Positions 44,960 to 53,487 of a DNA stretch of 64,000 nt are shown here, piece after piece. Origin of the DNA: Naumannella cuiyingiana (GTDB taxonomy: Bacteria > Actinomycetota > Actinomycetes > Propionibacteriales > Propionibacteriaceae); contig NZ_JACBZS010000001.1 of NCBI RefSeq assembly GCF_013408305.1, positions 2,914,001-2,978,000 on the forward strand, read 5' to 3'. The first letter of the stretch is position 1; every line of letters begins with the position of its first letter. The notes under the pieces were generated by a model. The model was not told the origin of the DNA. It worked only from the letters and a program-made list of their open reading frames with translations, and searched no databases. Position numbers and translations under genes: made by a program.

Positions 44960-46195
44960 ATGGCCTACGACCCGGAGGTTGCCCGCAAGGACTTCCCGAT
45001 CCTGCAGCGCACGGTCGGTGATCATCCGCTGGTCTACCTGGACTCGGCGAACACCTCGCAGAAACCTCAGGTCGTGATCGATGCCATTGCCGAGCACTAT
45101 GCCGAGCACAACGCCAATGTGGCGCGCGCGATGCACATGCTCGGCGCGGAGGCGACCGAGGCCTACGAGGGCGGCCGGGCCAAGGTGGCCGACTTCGTGG
45201 GCGCGGCGCGGCCGGAGGAGCTGGTCTTCACCAAGAATGCCTCCGAGGCGCTGAACCTCGCCGCGCACACCCTCGGCTCCCGGCTCGGTCCCGGCGACGA
45301 GGTCGTCGTGTCGGTGATGGAGCACCACTCCAACATCGTTCCGTGGCAGTTGATGTGTGAGCGGACCGGCGCGAAACTCCGCTGGTTCGACATCACCGAC
45401 GACGGCCGGCTCGATCTTGCCGCCGCCGAACGCGACGGGTTGATCAACGAGCGCACCAAGGTCGTCTCGCTGACCTGGGTGTCGAACGTGCTGGGCACGA
45501 TCAACCCGATCGCCGAGGTCGCCGAGGCCGCCCACGCGGTCGGCGCGATCATGGTCGTCGACGCCTGTCAGGGCGTACCCCAGCTACCCACCCGGGTGGC
45601 CGCGCTGGGCGCCGACCTGGTCGCCTTCACCGGTCACAAGATGGTCGGCCCGACCGGGATCGGCGCGCTGTGGGGACGCTACGACCTGCTGGCGGAGCTG
45701 CCGCCGTTCCTCGGCGGCGGGGAGATGATCGAGATCGTCCGGATGACGGGCTCGACGTTCGCGCCGCCGCCGGCCAGGTTCGAGGCGGGTACGCCGCCGA
45801 TCGCCGAGGCCGCCGTGCTGGGCGTCGCCGCCGATTACCTGACCGGGCTGGGCATGTCGGCGATCGCCGAGCACGAGCGCGAGATCACCGCCTACGCGCT
45901 GGAGGGGCTGCAGACCGTGCCCGGGCTGCGCATCCTCGGCCCGACGCAGGTCGTCGACCGCGGCGGCGCGATCAGCTTCGACGTGGCTGGGGTGCACCCG
46001 CACGACATGGCGCAGTTCCTGGACGGCCGCGGCGTCGCGGTGCGCGGCGGGCACCACTGCGCGCGGCCGCTGCACGAGCGGCTCGGCGTACAGTCGAGCA
46101 CGCGGGCGTCGTCGTACCTCTACACGACGAAGGCCGAGATCGACGCCCTGGTCGACGCGGTCGGCCACACCCAGCGATTCTTCAACCGAGGTTGA
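44960..46195 (+). CDS. sufS: SufS-type cysteine desulfurase
   Basis: Protein of 411 residues, PLP-dependent. It has LVYLDSANTSQKPQVVIDAI, the cofactor lysine in VAFTGHKMVGPTGIGALWG, and the persulfide cysteine in AVRGGHHCARPLHERLG. It delivers sulfur from cysteine to SufU. The junction to sufU is again TGATCATG. Some sulfur traffic may be shared with the rhodanese genes elsewhere in the window, but this is speculative. Confidence 0.98.
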   Translation: MAYDPEVARKDFPILQRTVGDHPLVYLDSANTSQKPQVVIDAIAEHYAEHNANVARAMHMLGAEATEAYEGGRAKVADFVGAARPEELVFTKNASEALNLAAHTLGSRLGPGDEVVVSVMEHHSNIVPWQLMCERTGAKLRWFDITDDGRLDLAAAERDGLINERTKVVSLTWVSNVLGTINPIAEVAEAAHAVGAIMVVDACQGVPQLPTRVAALGADLVAFTGHKMVGPTGIGALWGRYDLLAELPPFLGGGEMIEIVRMTGSTFAPPPARFEAGTPPIAEAAVLGVAADYLTGLGMSAIAEHEREITAYALEGLQTVPGLRILGPTQVVDRGGAISFDVAGVHPHDMAQFLDGRGVAVRGGHHCARPLHERLGVQSSTRASSYLYTTKAEIDALVDAVGHTQRFFNRG

Positions 46196-46197
46196 TC

Positions 46198-46689
46198 ATG
46201 ACGGCGAATGTCGAGGAGATGTACCAGGAGATCATCCTGGAGCACTACCGCGAGAAGCACCACAGCGGACTGCGGGAGCCCTTCGGGGCGCAGGTGCACC
46301 ACGTCAACCCGAGCTGCGGCGACGAGGTCACGCTGCGGGTGGCGCTCGACGGCGACACCGTCGCCGACGTGTCCTACGACGGCGTCGGCTGCTCGATCTC
46401 GCAGGCGTCGACATCGGTGATGACCGACCTGGTGATCGGCAGGCCACTGACCGAGGCGCTCGCCCGGCACGCGGAGTTCACCGAGCTGATGCACGGCCGC
46501 GGCCAGGTCGAGCCGAACGAGGACACCCTGGAGGACGGCATCGCCTTCGCCGGGGTGGCGAAGTTTCCCGCCCGCGTGAAGTGCGCGCTGCTGGGCTGGT
46601 CGGCGTTCAAGGACGCCGCGGCCCGCGCGGGCGTACCGCAGAACGCGGACGGATCGCAGAGCAACGGAACCGAGGAGGACCAGCAATGA
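46198..46689 (+). CDS. sufU: Sulfur transfer protein SufU
   Basis: Protein of 163 residues. Three zinc-binding cysteines are in NPSCGDEV, GVGCSISQAS and ARVKCALLGW, with the aspartate next to the first, which is the SufU pattern rather than IscU. It accepts sulfur from SufS. The C-terminal tail beyond GVPQNADG is short and variable. Its stop overlaps the SufT-like gene by ATGA. Confidence 0.96.
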   Translation: MTANVEEMYQEIILEHYREKHHSGLREPFGAQVHHVNPSCGDEVTLRVALDGDTVADVSYDGVGCSISQASTSVMTDLVIGRPLTEALARHAEFTELMHGRGQVEPNEDTLEDGIAFAGVAKFPARVKCALLGWSAFKDAAARAGVPQNADGSQSNGTEEDQQ

Positions 46690-47084
46690 CCGAGTCCGAG
46701 ATCGACCAGACCGTACGCCCGTCCGACCGGGTCGCCGACGAGCTGCCCGACGTGACCGCGCCCGGGCCGGACACCTCCGCCTCCGTGGAGGACGTCACCG
46801 AGGCGCTGAAGGATGTCGTCGACCCCGAGCTCGGGATCAATGTCGTCGACCTCGGCCTGGTCTACGGCGTGCACCTGGAGGAGGACGGGTCGGCAGTGAT
46901 CGACATGACCCTGACCAGCGCCGCCTGCCCGCTGACCGACGTGATCGAGGACCAGGTGGCGACGGCGTTGGACGGCCTGGTCGAGCGCGCCGTGCTGAAC
47001 TGGGTGTGGATGCCGCCGTGGACGGCCGCCAAGATCACCGACGACGGCCGCGAGCAGTTGCGCGCGCTCGGTTTCAACGTCTGA
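46686..47084 (+). CDS. sufT: MIP18/DUF59 metal-sulfur cluster assembly factor (SufT-like)
   Basis: Protein of 132 residues. An acidic, poorly conserved N-terminal 35 residues is followed by the DUF59 core ALKDVVDPELGINVVDLGLV and SAACPLTDVIEDQ with the conserved cysteine. Such proteins help mature or transfer Fe-S clusters. It is the last gene of sufR-B-D-C-S-U-T, and overlaps sufU by four bases. Confidence 0.93.
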   Translation: MTESEIDQTVRPSDRVADELPDVTAPGPDTSASVEDVTEALKDVVDPELGINVVDLGLVYGVHLEEDGSAVIDMTLTSAACPLTDVIEDQVATALDGLVERAVLNWVWMPPWTAAKITDDGREQLRALGFNV

Positions 47085-47091
47085 GCCGCCC

Positions 47092-47694
47092 GTGATCGTC
47101 TGGGTCAACGGCGCGTTCGGCGCCGGCAAGACCCAGACCGCGCACGAGCTGCGCCGCCGCCTCGGTCGTGGCTGGGTGGCCGACCCCGAGCTGCCCGGCT
47201 TCGGCCTGCAGCGGATGCTGCCCGGGCCGCTGCGCTCGGACTTCCAGGAATTCGCCGCGTGGCGATCCGGGGTGGCCGAGATGCTGGCCCGCGCCGATGG
47301 TGGGCGCGAGCAGCCGGTGATTGCGCCGATGACCCTGGTCGACGACGCGTACTTCGCCGAGATCGTCGGCGGCCTGCGCGCCGCCGGGCACGACGTCCGC
47401 CACGTCGCCCTGCAGGCAAGCCCACAGACGCTGCGTCGGCGGCTCGCCGTCCGGCAGTGGAAGCGCCGCGACCTGTGGGCGCTGGAACAGATCGACCGGT
47501 GTGTGGCCGCGCTGCGCCGCCCGGAGTACGCCGAGGCCGTGCCGACCGACGGGCGCTCGATCGACCAGGTGGTCGAGGCCGTGGCGGCCGCGCTCGGGCT
47601 GGAGCTGGCCCGGCCTGCGCTCGGGCCGCTCGCCGCGCGGGCGTACCGGCTCCGGGTGCAACTGGCCCACATCCGGGTCGGCGCGCTGCTCTGA
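47092..47694 (+). CDS. TmrB-like P-loop ATPase
   Basis: Protein of 200 residues. The N-terminal WVNGAFGAGKTQTAHELRRR carries the Walker A loop, and the overall pattern is that of tunicamycin-resistance protein TmrB and related small nucleotide kinases. No membrane segment is visible. The GTG start lies 7 bp after the SufT-like stop, so read-through from the suf operon is possible, but function is probably unrelated. Whether it confers any resistance cannot be told. Confidence 0.8.
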   Translation: MIVWVNGAFGAGKTQTAHELRRRLGRGWVADPELPGFGLQRMLPGPLRSDFQEFAAWRSGVAEMLARADGGREQPVIAPMTLVDDAYFAEIVGGLRAAGHDVRHVALQASPQTLRRRLAVRQWKRRDLWALEQIDRCVAALRRPEYAEAVPTDGRSIDQVVEAVAAALGLELARPALGPLAARAYRLRVQLAHIRVGALL

Positions 47695-47711
47695 GCGGGC
47701 AGACTGGCCGG

Positions 47712-48152
47712 GTGACCGATTCAACGAAGCCGACCACCGACGCGATGCGCGGGGTCGAACTCACCCGCGATTGCGCCGGGCACTACACCGCGACCAATGC
47801 CCGCGGCGGCACGCTGCCGATCGGCAGCGGGGGCGATGCCGATTTCACCCCGGTCGAGCTGTTGCTCGCCGCGGTCGCCGGGTGCTCGGCGATCGATGTC
47901 GACCTGCTCACCTCGCGCCGCGCCGAACCGGAGGCCTTCGCGGTCAACGCGGCCGCCGAGAAGCTGCGCGACGCCCACGGCAACCACCTCGGCCCGGTCG
48001 AGGTGGTGTTCACCGTGCGGTTCGGCGAGGGCGCCGACGGCGACCGGGCGCGCGAGGTGTTGCCGACCGCGGTCCGCCAGTCCCGCGACCGGCTGTGCAC
48101 CGTGAGCCGCACCGTGCAACTGCCGACACCGGTCGACATGCGCGCCGAGTGA
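47712..48152 (+). CDS. OsmC family peroxiredoxin-like protein
   Basis: Protein of 146 residues. FTPVELLLAAVAGCSAIDVD and SRDRLCTVSRTV hold the two redox cysteines of OsmC/Ohr proteins, which reduce organic hydroperoxides. GTG 47712 is 6 bp after CAGACT (47700-47705), a -10-like box, suggesting its own leaderless transcript despite the short gap to the previous gene. A 7-bp inverted repeat GGCCGTC/GACGGCC (48153-48201) follows the stop. Confidence 0.88.
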   Translation: MTDSTKPTTDAMRGVELTRDCAGHYTATNARGGTLPIGSGGDADFTPVELLLAAVAGCSAIDVDLLTSRRAEPEAFAVNAAAEKLRDAHGNHLGPVEVVFTVRFGEGADGDRAREVLPTAVRQSRDRLCTVSRTVQLPTPVDMRAE

Positions 48153-48178
48153 GGCCGTCTCGCCGACCGGGACGGCGA

Positions 48179-48213
48179 TGACGCCCGCCGGGGCGACGGC
48201 CTATCGTTGCGCC
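48179..48213 (+). promoter_or_regulatory. Promoter of the cysteine-leader/rhodanese transcript
   Basis: TGACGC (48179-48184), a 17-bp spacer and TATCGT (48202-48207); the -10 ends 6 bp before the leader ATG at 48214. Transcription would start at or next to that ATG, making the leader ORF leaderless. The promoter overlaps the hairpin after osmC. Confidence 0.6.
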
Positions 48214-48285
48214 ATGTTCTCCCGCACCGCGATCTCGGCCGCGCCGTCGGCGTGCCGAATGCGTTGTCGCTGTTGTCGCGCCTGA
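48214..48285 (+). CDS. Cysteine-rich leader peptide upstream of a rhodanese gene
   Basis: A 23-codon ORF whose last part reads ACRMRCRCCRA: four cysteines, three of them within four codons near the stop (TGT CGC TGT TGT). It starts at an ATG 6 bp after a TATCGT box, so it is probably translated without a leader. Cysteine-rich leader peptides placed before sulfur genes are known in actinobacteria, where ribosome stalling at cysteine codons controls the downstream gene. The next gene, 55 bp on, is a rhodanese. This fits cysteine-responsive attenuation. It is too short for ordinary gene callers. Confidence 0.8.
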   Translation: MFSRTAISAAPSACRMRCRCCRA

Positions 48286-48340
48286 TTCCCAGCCAACAGC
48301 CCGCGCCCATCCAGGCGCCCACACCCCGGAGAACACCCAG

Positions 48341-48751
48341 ATGACCACCAGCCCCGTCACCCAGGGCGAGACCGTCCGCCAGACCTCGCTGTTCAGCGGC
48401 GCCCGGTTCCTGCCGGGCGGTCCGGGCGCGCCCACCGAGCGGATCAGCGCGCGCCGGGCCTACCAGGAGGCGCTGCACGGCTACGGCCTCCTCGTCGACC
48501 TGCGCCCGGTCTGGTTGCGCGAGTTGGCCGGCGAGCCGTCACCACGCCTGCAGGCGCTGGCCGCCGACCCGTCCGATCTGCCCTGGCTCGCCCGAGCGCT
48601 GGCCGGCAGCCGACCGATCCTGTTCTGCGCCCAGGGCAATGCGTCGGTCCGCGTCGCCGGCGCGCTGGCCCGCCTCGGCGTGGCCGATGTCGCCGACGTG
48701 ATCGGCGGGTACGCCGCCTGGCGCGCCGCCGGGTTGCCCCTGCGCGGCTGA
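48341..48751 (+). CDS. Rhodanese-like sulfurtransferase
   Basis: Protein of 136 residues, a single rhodanese domain. GLLVDLRPVWLRE near residue 50 is the first substrate loop, and ILFCAQGNASVRVAGAL holds the active-site cysteine in a CxxGxxS loop; VADVIGGYAAWRAAGLP closes the domain. A GGAG ribosome site at 48328-48331 precedes the ATG. It is preceded by the cysteine-rich leader ORF, and a small GCGCC/GGCGC inverted repeat (48303-48318) between them may help couple stalling to start-site access. It probably moves sulfane sulfur when cysteine is short. Confidence 0.88.
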   Translation: MTTSPVTQGETVRQTSLFSGARFLPGGPGAPTERISARRAYQEALHGYGLLVDLRPVWLRELAGEPSPRLQALAADPSDLPWLARALAGSRPILFCAQGNASVRVAGALARLGVADVADVIGGYAAWRAAGLPLRG

Positions 48752-48879
48752 GGGGGGTGCGCCTCCCGCGCCCGGAAACGGTTTGGTGTTCGGCGCCGGA
48801 GGCGGGAAACTTGGTGCTGTTTGCCGTCCGCCCGACACCCGGGGGCGCACGACGTCACCACCAGAAGGTTGTCCCGATC

Positions 48880-50478
48880 ATGCTCGTTGCCCGCGATCTC
48901 GAGGTGCGCGCCGGCGCCCGGCTGCTGCTGGAGAACGCGTCGTTCCAGATCGCGGCGGGCGACAAGATCGGCCTGGTCGGCCGCAACGGCGCCGGCAAGA
49001 CGACGCTGACCCGGATCCTGGCGGGCCAGGGCACGCCGGCCGCGGGCACCGTCAGTCCCGGCGGGGAGGTGGGCTACCTGCCCCAGGACCCGCGCACCGG
49101 CGACCTCGACGTGCTCGCCCGCGACCGGGTCCTGTCCGCCCGCGACCTGGACCGCGTGCTGCGCCGGCTGCGCGCCGCGGAGGAGCAGATGGGCTCGGCC
49201 GACGATGCTGAGCGCGACCGGGCGATGGCCCGCTACGCCCGTGCCGAGGCGGAACTGCAGGCCGGCGGGGGGTACGCCGCGGAGGCCGAGGCGGCCCGGA
49301 TCGCGAGCAACCTCGCGCTGCCGGATCGGGTGCTCGACCAGCCGCTGCGTACCCTCTCCGGCGGACAGCGGCGCCGGATCGAGCTCGCCCGGATCCTGTT
49401 CTCCGGCGCGGAGACCCTGCTGCTGGACGAGCCGACCAACCACCTGGATGCCGACTCCATCGCCTGGCTGCGCGGATTCCTGCAGTCCTACCCGGGCGGT
49501 CTGATCGTGATCAGCCACGACACCGGCCTGCTGGATGCCGTGGTGACCAAGGTGTTCCACCTGGACGCCAATCGTTCGGCGCTGGACGTCTACTCGATGA
49601 ACTGGAAGCGCTATCTCGCCCAGCGCGAGACCGACGAGAAGCGCCGCCGCCGCGAGCGGGTGAATGCCGAGCGCAAGGCCGACCAGTTGCGCACCCAGGC
49701 GGCGAAGATGGGCGCCAAGGCGACCAAGGCCGTCGCCGCGCAGAACATGGCCCGCCGCGCCGACAAGCTGCTCGCCGGCATCGAGGGCGAGCGGGTGGCC
49801 GACAAGGTCGCCAAGATCAGGTTCCCCGAGCCGGCGCCGTCCGGGCGTACCCCGCTGACCGGGCACGACCTGTCCAAGACCTACGGCTCGCTGGAGGTCT
49901 TCACCGGAGTCGATCTTGCCATCGACCGCGGTTCCAAGGTCGTCATCCTCGGGCTGAACGGCGCCGGCAAGACCACGATGTTGCGAATCCTGGCCGGGAT
50001 GGAGGATCCCGACACCGGCGAGGTCGTCCCCGGTCACGGTCTGCGGCTCGGCTACTACGCCCAGGAGCACGAGACCCTGGACACCGCCCGCAGCGTGCTG
50101 GACAACATGATCAGCGCCTCGCCGCACCTGAACGACACCGAGGTACGCAAGATCCTCGGCTCGTTCCTGTTCACCGGTGACGACGTGGACAAGCCGGCCG
50201 GCGTGCTCTCCGGTGGGGAGAAGACCCGGCTCGCGCTGGCGATGCTGGTGGTCTCCGGGGCCAACGTGCTGCTGCTCGACGAGCCGACCAACAACCTGGA
50301 CCCGGCGTCGCGGACCGAGGTGTTGGAGGCGATCCGTACCTACTCCGGCGCGGTGGTCCTGGTCACCCACGACGAGGGGGCCGTGGACGCACTCCAGCCC
50401 GACCGGGTGTTGCTGCTGCCCGACGGCGACGAGGATCTGTGGAGCGCGACCTACTCCGATCTGGTCGCGCTCGCCTGA
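48880..50478 (+). CDS. ABC-F family ATPase
   Basis: Protein of 532 residues with two ABC domains and no membrane segment. Domain 1 has GRNGAGKTTLTRIL and LSGGQRRRIEL, domain 2 GLNGAGKTTMLRIL and LSGGEKTRLALA. A charged linker helix pair (YLAQRETDEKRRRRERVNAE) joins them, as in ABC-F translation factors that act on the ribosomal exit site. I chose ATG 48880 (start MLVARDLEVRAG) with AGAAGG upstream; a longer frame from 48757 has no conserved residues. Whether it protects from antibiotics is unknown. Confidence 0.93.
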   Translation: MLVARDLEVRAGARLLLENASFQIAAGDKIGLVGRNGAGKTTLTRILAGQGTPAAGTVSPGGEVGYLPQDPRTGDLDVLARDRVLSARDLDRVLRRLRAAEEQMGSADDAERDRAMARYARAEAELQAGGGYAAEAEAARIASNLALPDRVLDQPLRTLSGGQRRRIELARILFSGAETLLLDEPTNHLDADSIAWLRGFLQSYPGGLIVISHDTGLLDAVVTKVFHLDANRSALDVYSMNWKRYLAQRETDEKRRRRERVNAERKADQLRTQAAKMGAKATKAVAAQNMARRADKLLAGIEGERVADKVAKIRFPEPAPSGRTPLTGHDLSKTYGSLEVFTGVDLAIDRGSKVVILGLNGAGKTTMLRILAGMEDPDTGEVVPGHGLRLGYYAQEHETLDTARSVLDNMISASPHLNDTEVRKILGSFLFTGDDVDKPAGVLSGGEKTRLALAMLVVSGANVLLLDEPTNNLDPASRTEVLEAIRTYSGAVVLVTHDEGAVDALQPDRVLLLPDGDEDLWSATYSDLVALA

Positions 50479-50521
50479 TCATCCGTTGGCCGATCACCGC
50501 CGGGCGTCTAGGTTGGTGGTC

Positions 50522-51802
50522 GTGGATCTGCAGATGAGCACCTTCCGTCCGCGTTCGGCCGACCCCGCCGAGGATCCCGAGGCGGTCGCCTGGCTGCGCG
50601 CCGTCAGTCAGGGATTCCACCAGGACCGGCTGACCGACGAGGCGCTCGGAAGATCACTGCAGGGGCTGCTGGACGACGGGTTCACCCTGCGCGCGGTGCA
50701 TGATCACGACATCCCGGCGCCGGCCGATCCGCGCCGCCCGGTCGCCACCTTCAGCAGCACCGACGGGACGATCAATGCCGGGGCCGGGCGGATGCTGCCG
50801 GCCCGCCTGATCACCGACGTGACGGTACGCCCGTCGCACCGGCGGCGCGGGCTGTTGCGCACCATGATGTCCGCGGAACTGGCCGAGGCGAAGGCCGCCG
50901 GGCTGCCGGTTGCCGCGCTGACCGTCACCGAGGGCGGCATCTATCGCCGCTTCGGGTTCGGTCCCGCCACCTTCGAGGCGAAGATCGAGGTCGCCACCGA
51001 CTCCCGCTTCGCCCTGCACACACCGCCGGACGGCGGCGGGCAGGTCGTGCTGGTCGATGCGGCCGTCCTGGAGGAGCATGCGGGGGAGATCTTCCGCCGC
51101 TATCACGCCCAGACCCTCGGGTCGGTCCAGCGATTCAGCGTCATCCCGACCCACGTCAGCGGCCTGTGGGACTGGTCGTCGCGGGAGGAGAACCGCCGGG
51201 TACGCGGCGCGATCTTCGTCGCCGAGTCCGGTGAGCCCGAGGGATACGTGGCCTGGGAGGCGCGCCGCGATCCGGACGAGTTCGGCAAGATCACCGTCCG
51301 CGATCTGGTGCCGCTGACGCCGCGGGCCTACCTTGCGCTGTGGGATTTCCTCGGCCATGTCGATCTGATCGACAGCGTCCGCTGGGGCAGTGCCCCGACC
51401 GAGGATCCGTTGCGCTTCGCCCTCACCGAGCCGGATCTCTATCGGGTCCGCGGCCTGGACGCGAACGTCTGGTTGCGCATGCTGGACGTCCCGGCAGCGC
51501 TGACCGCGCGGGCCTGGCAGTCCACGGGTTCCTGCGTGCTGGCGGTCGAGGACTCCCTTGATCTTGTCGGCGGTCGCTACCGGATCAAGATCGCCGACGG
51601 CGATGCCGAAGTCACCCGCACCGACGATGAGGCCGACGCGGCGATGGACGCGGCGGCCCTCGGATCGATCTGTCTCGGCGGGGTACGCCCGTCGGTGCTG
51701 GCCGCCGCCGGCCTGATCCGCGAGCTCCGACCGTCCGTCGCCGCGTCGCTTGATCAGTTGTTCGCGGCAACCGGGCCGGTGTGGGGAATCACCCATTTCT
51801 GA
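50522..51802 (+). CDS. Eis-like GNAT acetyltransferase
   Basis: Protein of 426 residues. The N-terminal GNAT fold has the acetyl-CoA loop VRPSHRRRGLLRTMM, followed by ALTVTEGGIYRRFGFGPAT. A second GNAT-like half and a C-terminal sterol-carrier-like region follow, and the chain ends WGITHF; in Eis enzymes the terminal carboxylate of a final phenylalanine acts as base, and the same terminal residue occurs here. Eis proteins acetylate amines including aminoglycosides. GTG 50522 is 7 bp after a TAGGTT box (50509-50514), so a leaderless start is likely; ATG 50534 is the alternative. Confidence 0.9.
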   Translation: MDLQMSTFRPRSADPAEDPEAVAWLRAVSQGFHQDRLTDEALGRSLQGLLDDGFTLRAVHDHDIPAPADPRRPVATFSSTDGTINAGAGRMLPARLITDVTVRPSHRRRGLLRTMMSAELAEAKAAGLPVAALTVTEGGIYRRFGFGPATFEAKIEVATDSRFALHTPPDGGGQVVLVDAAVLEEHAGEIFRRYHAQTLGSVQRFSVIPTHVSGLWDWSSREENRRVRGAIFVAESGEPEGYVAWEARRDPDEFGKITVRDLVPLTPRAYLALWDFLGHVDLIDSVRWGSAPTEDPLRFALTEPDLYRVRGLDANVWLRMLDVPAALTARAWQSTGSCVLAVEDSLDLVGGRYRIKIADGDAEVTRTDDEADAAMDAAALGSICLGGVRPSVLAAAGLIRELRPSVAASLDQLFAATGPVWGITHF

Positions 51803-51818
51803 TCCGTTTCCGACCAGA

Positions 51819-51858
51819 TATCGGCCGATGATCGCTGATCACCACACGCCGATATCGT
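51819..51858. promoter_or_regulatory. 9-bp inverted repeat between the acetyltransferase and the HTH nucleoid gene
   Basis: GATATCGGC (51819-51827) and GCCGATATC (51850-51858) are perfect inverted arms 22 bp apart, within the 171-bp gap 51803-51973. It could be a terminator-like stem for the upstream gene or an operator for the downstream one. Further on, CGGCTG/CAGCCG forms a small stem in what would be the leader of the next gene. Confidence 0.45.
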
Positions 51859-51973
51859 CGAAATCTTGATCAGAGACCCGTTTTGGGTTGATCATGGTGG
51901 GAAGACGGCTGCTCTGCCGGACAGCCGAACCTCCCAACTTCATCTGCTGATCGCCCGAACACGAGGGGGAGTC

Positions 51974-52603
51974 ATGGCAACAGCCACCCGACGGACCACC
52001 AAGAAAACGACCACACGCAAGGCCGCCGCCAAGAAGGCGCCCGCACGCAGCACGACCAAGAAGGCCCCGGCCCGCAAGTCCACCGGCCGGGCCGCCACCG
52101 CCTCCCTGGCCAAGGGCGCGCGGATCACCGGCGGGCAGCGCGACAGCCTGGCCGCGGGTTTCGCCCGCCGCTACAAGGCCGGTGAGAGCATCCGGTCGAT
52201 CGCCGATGACGCGGGCCGTTCCTACGGATTCGTGCACGGCGTGCTGAAGGAGGCCGGCGTGGACCTGCGCGGCCGCGGCGGTGCGACCCGCGGCGCGGCG
52301 AAGAAGACCACGGCGAAGAAGTCGACGGCGAAGAAGAGCACCGCCAAGAAGGCCCCGGCCAAGAAGACCGCCGCCAAGAAGACCACGGCGAAGAAGACGA
52401 CGACCAAGAAGGCCGCCGCCAAGAAGACGACCGCCAAGAAGACGACCGCCAAGGCGCCGGCGAAGAAGTCGACGGCGAAGAAGAGCACCGCCAAGAAGGC
52501 CCCGGCCAAGAAGACCGCCGCCAAGAAGACCGCCGCCAAGAAGACCGCCGCGAAGAAGACCACGGCGAAGAAGGCGACCGCGCGCAAGCGCGCCTCCCGC
52601 TGA
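51974..52603 (+). CDS. Lysine-rich, histone-H1-like protein with a central helix-turn-helix
   Basis: Protein of 209 residues. Residues 1-48 are rich in KKT/KKA/ARK units; residues about 50-110 form a compact HTH ([20 protein letters not shown], then [19 protein letters not shown]), the same module found alone in many actinobacteria. The rest is a tail of some 20 xxAKK units. It is very likely a nucleoid-binding protein. Start ATG 51974 has a GGGGGAG ribosome site. The tail DNA contains a direct repeat at a 147-bp offset, so it grew by duplication. OpcA in this window has a matching tail. Confidence 0.88.
   Translation: MATATRRTTKKTTTRKAAAKKAPARSTTKKAPARKSTGRAATASLAKGARITGGQRDSLAAGFARRYKAGESIRSIADDAGRSYGFVHGVLKEAGVDLRGRGGATRGAAKKTTAKKSTAKKSTAKKAPAKKTAAKKTTAKKTTTKKAAAKKTTAKKTTAKAPAKKSTAKKSTAKKAPAKKTAAKKTAAKKTAAKKTTAKKATARKRASR
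52318..52530 (+). repeat. In-frame duplication inside the lysine-rich tail
   Basis: A block of about 65 bases beginning GTCGACGGCGAAGAAGAGC occurs at 52321 and again at 52468, an offset of exactly 147 bp (49 codons). Both copies encode [20 protein letters not shown]. The identity at DNA level shows recent duplication of part of the tail. Confidence 0.85.
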
Positions 52604-52610
52604 TTCGGCA

Positions 52611-52650
52611 CGAGGGCCCGGCGGCGTCGGATGGCGCCGCCGGGCCCTCG
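52611..52650 (+). terminator. Perfect 16-bp GC hairpin after the HTH nucleoid gene
   Basis: Left arm 52611-52626 pairs without mismatch with 52635-52650 around an 8-base loop. It starts 8 bp after the stop. There is no U-tract, as in many actinobacterial terminators. It also lies downstream of the convergent rlmA-like gene. Confidence 0.85.
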
Positions 52651-52683
52651 TCTCGTGCGCCGACCCGGCCGTTCGGCGGTCGA

Positions 52684-53487
52684 TCAGCGCCGTCGGGCCG
52701 TCGTCACCTCGACGGCCAGGCCGGTGACGATCGGCTCCGGATCATCGGCGGCGGCGTGGAAGGCGTTCGGCCCCATGTTGATCAGATCGCGTACCTGATC
52801 GCGGTCGAGCGCGAGCCGACCGCGCACGGTAGATCGATCGGTGATCTCGAAGTCGGCGCCGAGGGCCGTGTCCAGCCGGTCCAGCTTGGCCGGCTCGATG
52901 CCCAGCATCTGCTCACGATCTCGCAGTTCGGCCAGATGATCGGGTCCGGGCGTGACGATCAGCAGCAGCCCGCCGGGTCGCAGCACCCGGGCGAACTCGC
53001 CGACATTGCGCGGCGCGAAGACGCAGGTGATCAGGTCGGCGCGGCGATCACCGACCGGTACGTCGCGCCAGGTGTCGGCGACGACCGCCGCCAGGCGGGG
53101 ATGGGCGCGGGCGGCCGTGCGGGCCGCGGCGGGGGAGACGTCGAGCGCGAGAGCAGACAGCGCCGGTCGGGCCTGCAGGATCTGTCGGGCGTACCAGCCG
53201 GGTCCGGCGCCCGCGTCCACGGCGAGCCCGGATTCCGGAGCGCGTTCGACCAGCGCCGCGGCGATCGGCGCGTACGCGCCGGTATCGAGGAAGCGGGCGC
53301 GGGCGGCGACCATCTCGGCGGTATCGGCATGGCCCGGCGCGGCACGCCCGGTCAGATTGACATGCCCCTGCCGGGCGATGTCGAAGCTGTGGCCGAGCCC
53401 GCAGCACAGCGACCGGTCGGCAACGGCCAGCGCGCCCGCACACACCGGACAGCGCAGCGCCCCCGCCAGGCGCGCGAGCGCGGTCAC
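52684..53487 (-). CDS. RlmA-like 23S rRNA (guanine-N1) methyltransferase
   Basis: Protein of 267 residues. The N-terminal zinc ribbon is [10 protein letters not shown], then [19 protein letters not shown], a diagnostic RlmA/TlrB start. The SAM site is [14 protein letters not shown], followed by [18 protein letters not shown]. Members methylate G745 or G748 of 23S rRNA; some give macrolide resistance. The GTG start overlaps the SDR stop (GTGA), so it is the third gene of the surf1-SDR-rlmA operon. Which position it modifies cannot be told. Confidence 0.9.
   Translation of the reverse strand: MTALARLAGALRCPVCAGALAVADRSLCCGLGHSFDIARQGHVNLTGRAAPGHADTAEMVAARARFLDTGAYAPIAAALVERAPESGLAVDAGAGPGWYARQILQARPALSALALDVSPAAARTAARAHPRLAAVVADTWRDVPVGDRRADLITCVFAPRNVGEFARVLRPGGLLLIVTPGPDHLAELRDREQMLGIEPAKLDRLDTALGADFEITDRSTVRGRLALDRDQVRDLINMGPNAFHAAADDPEPIVTGLAVEVTTARRR

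Noticed and set aside
48153-48201. The GGCCGTC/GACGGCC inverted repeat as a terminator after osmC
   Set aside because: The arms are only 7 bp, 35 bases apart, and the right arm abuts the -10 of the cysteine-leader promoter, so a terminator role is doubtful.
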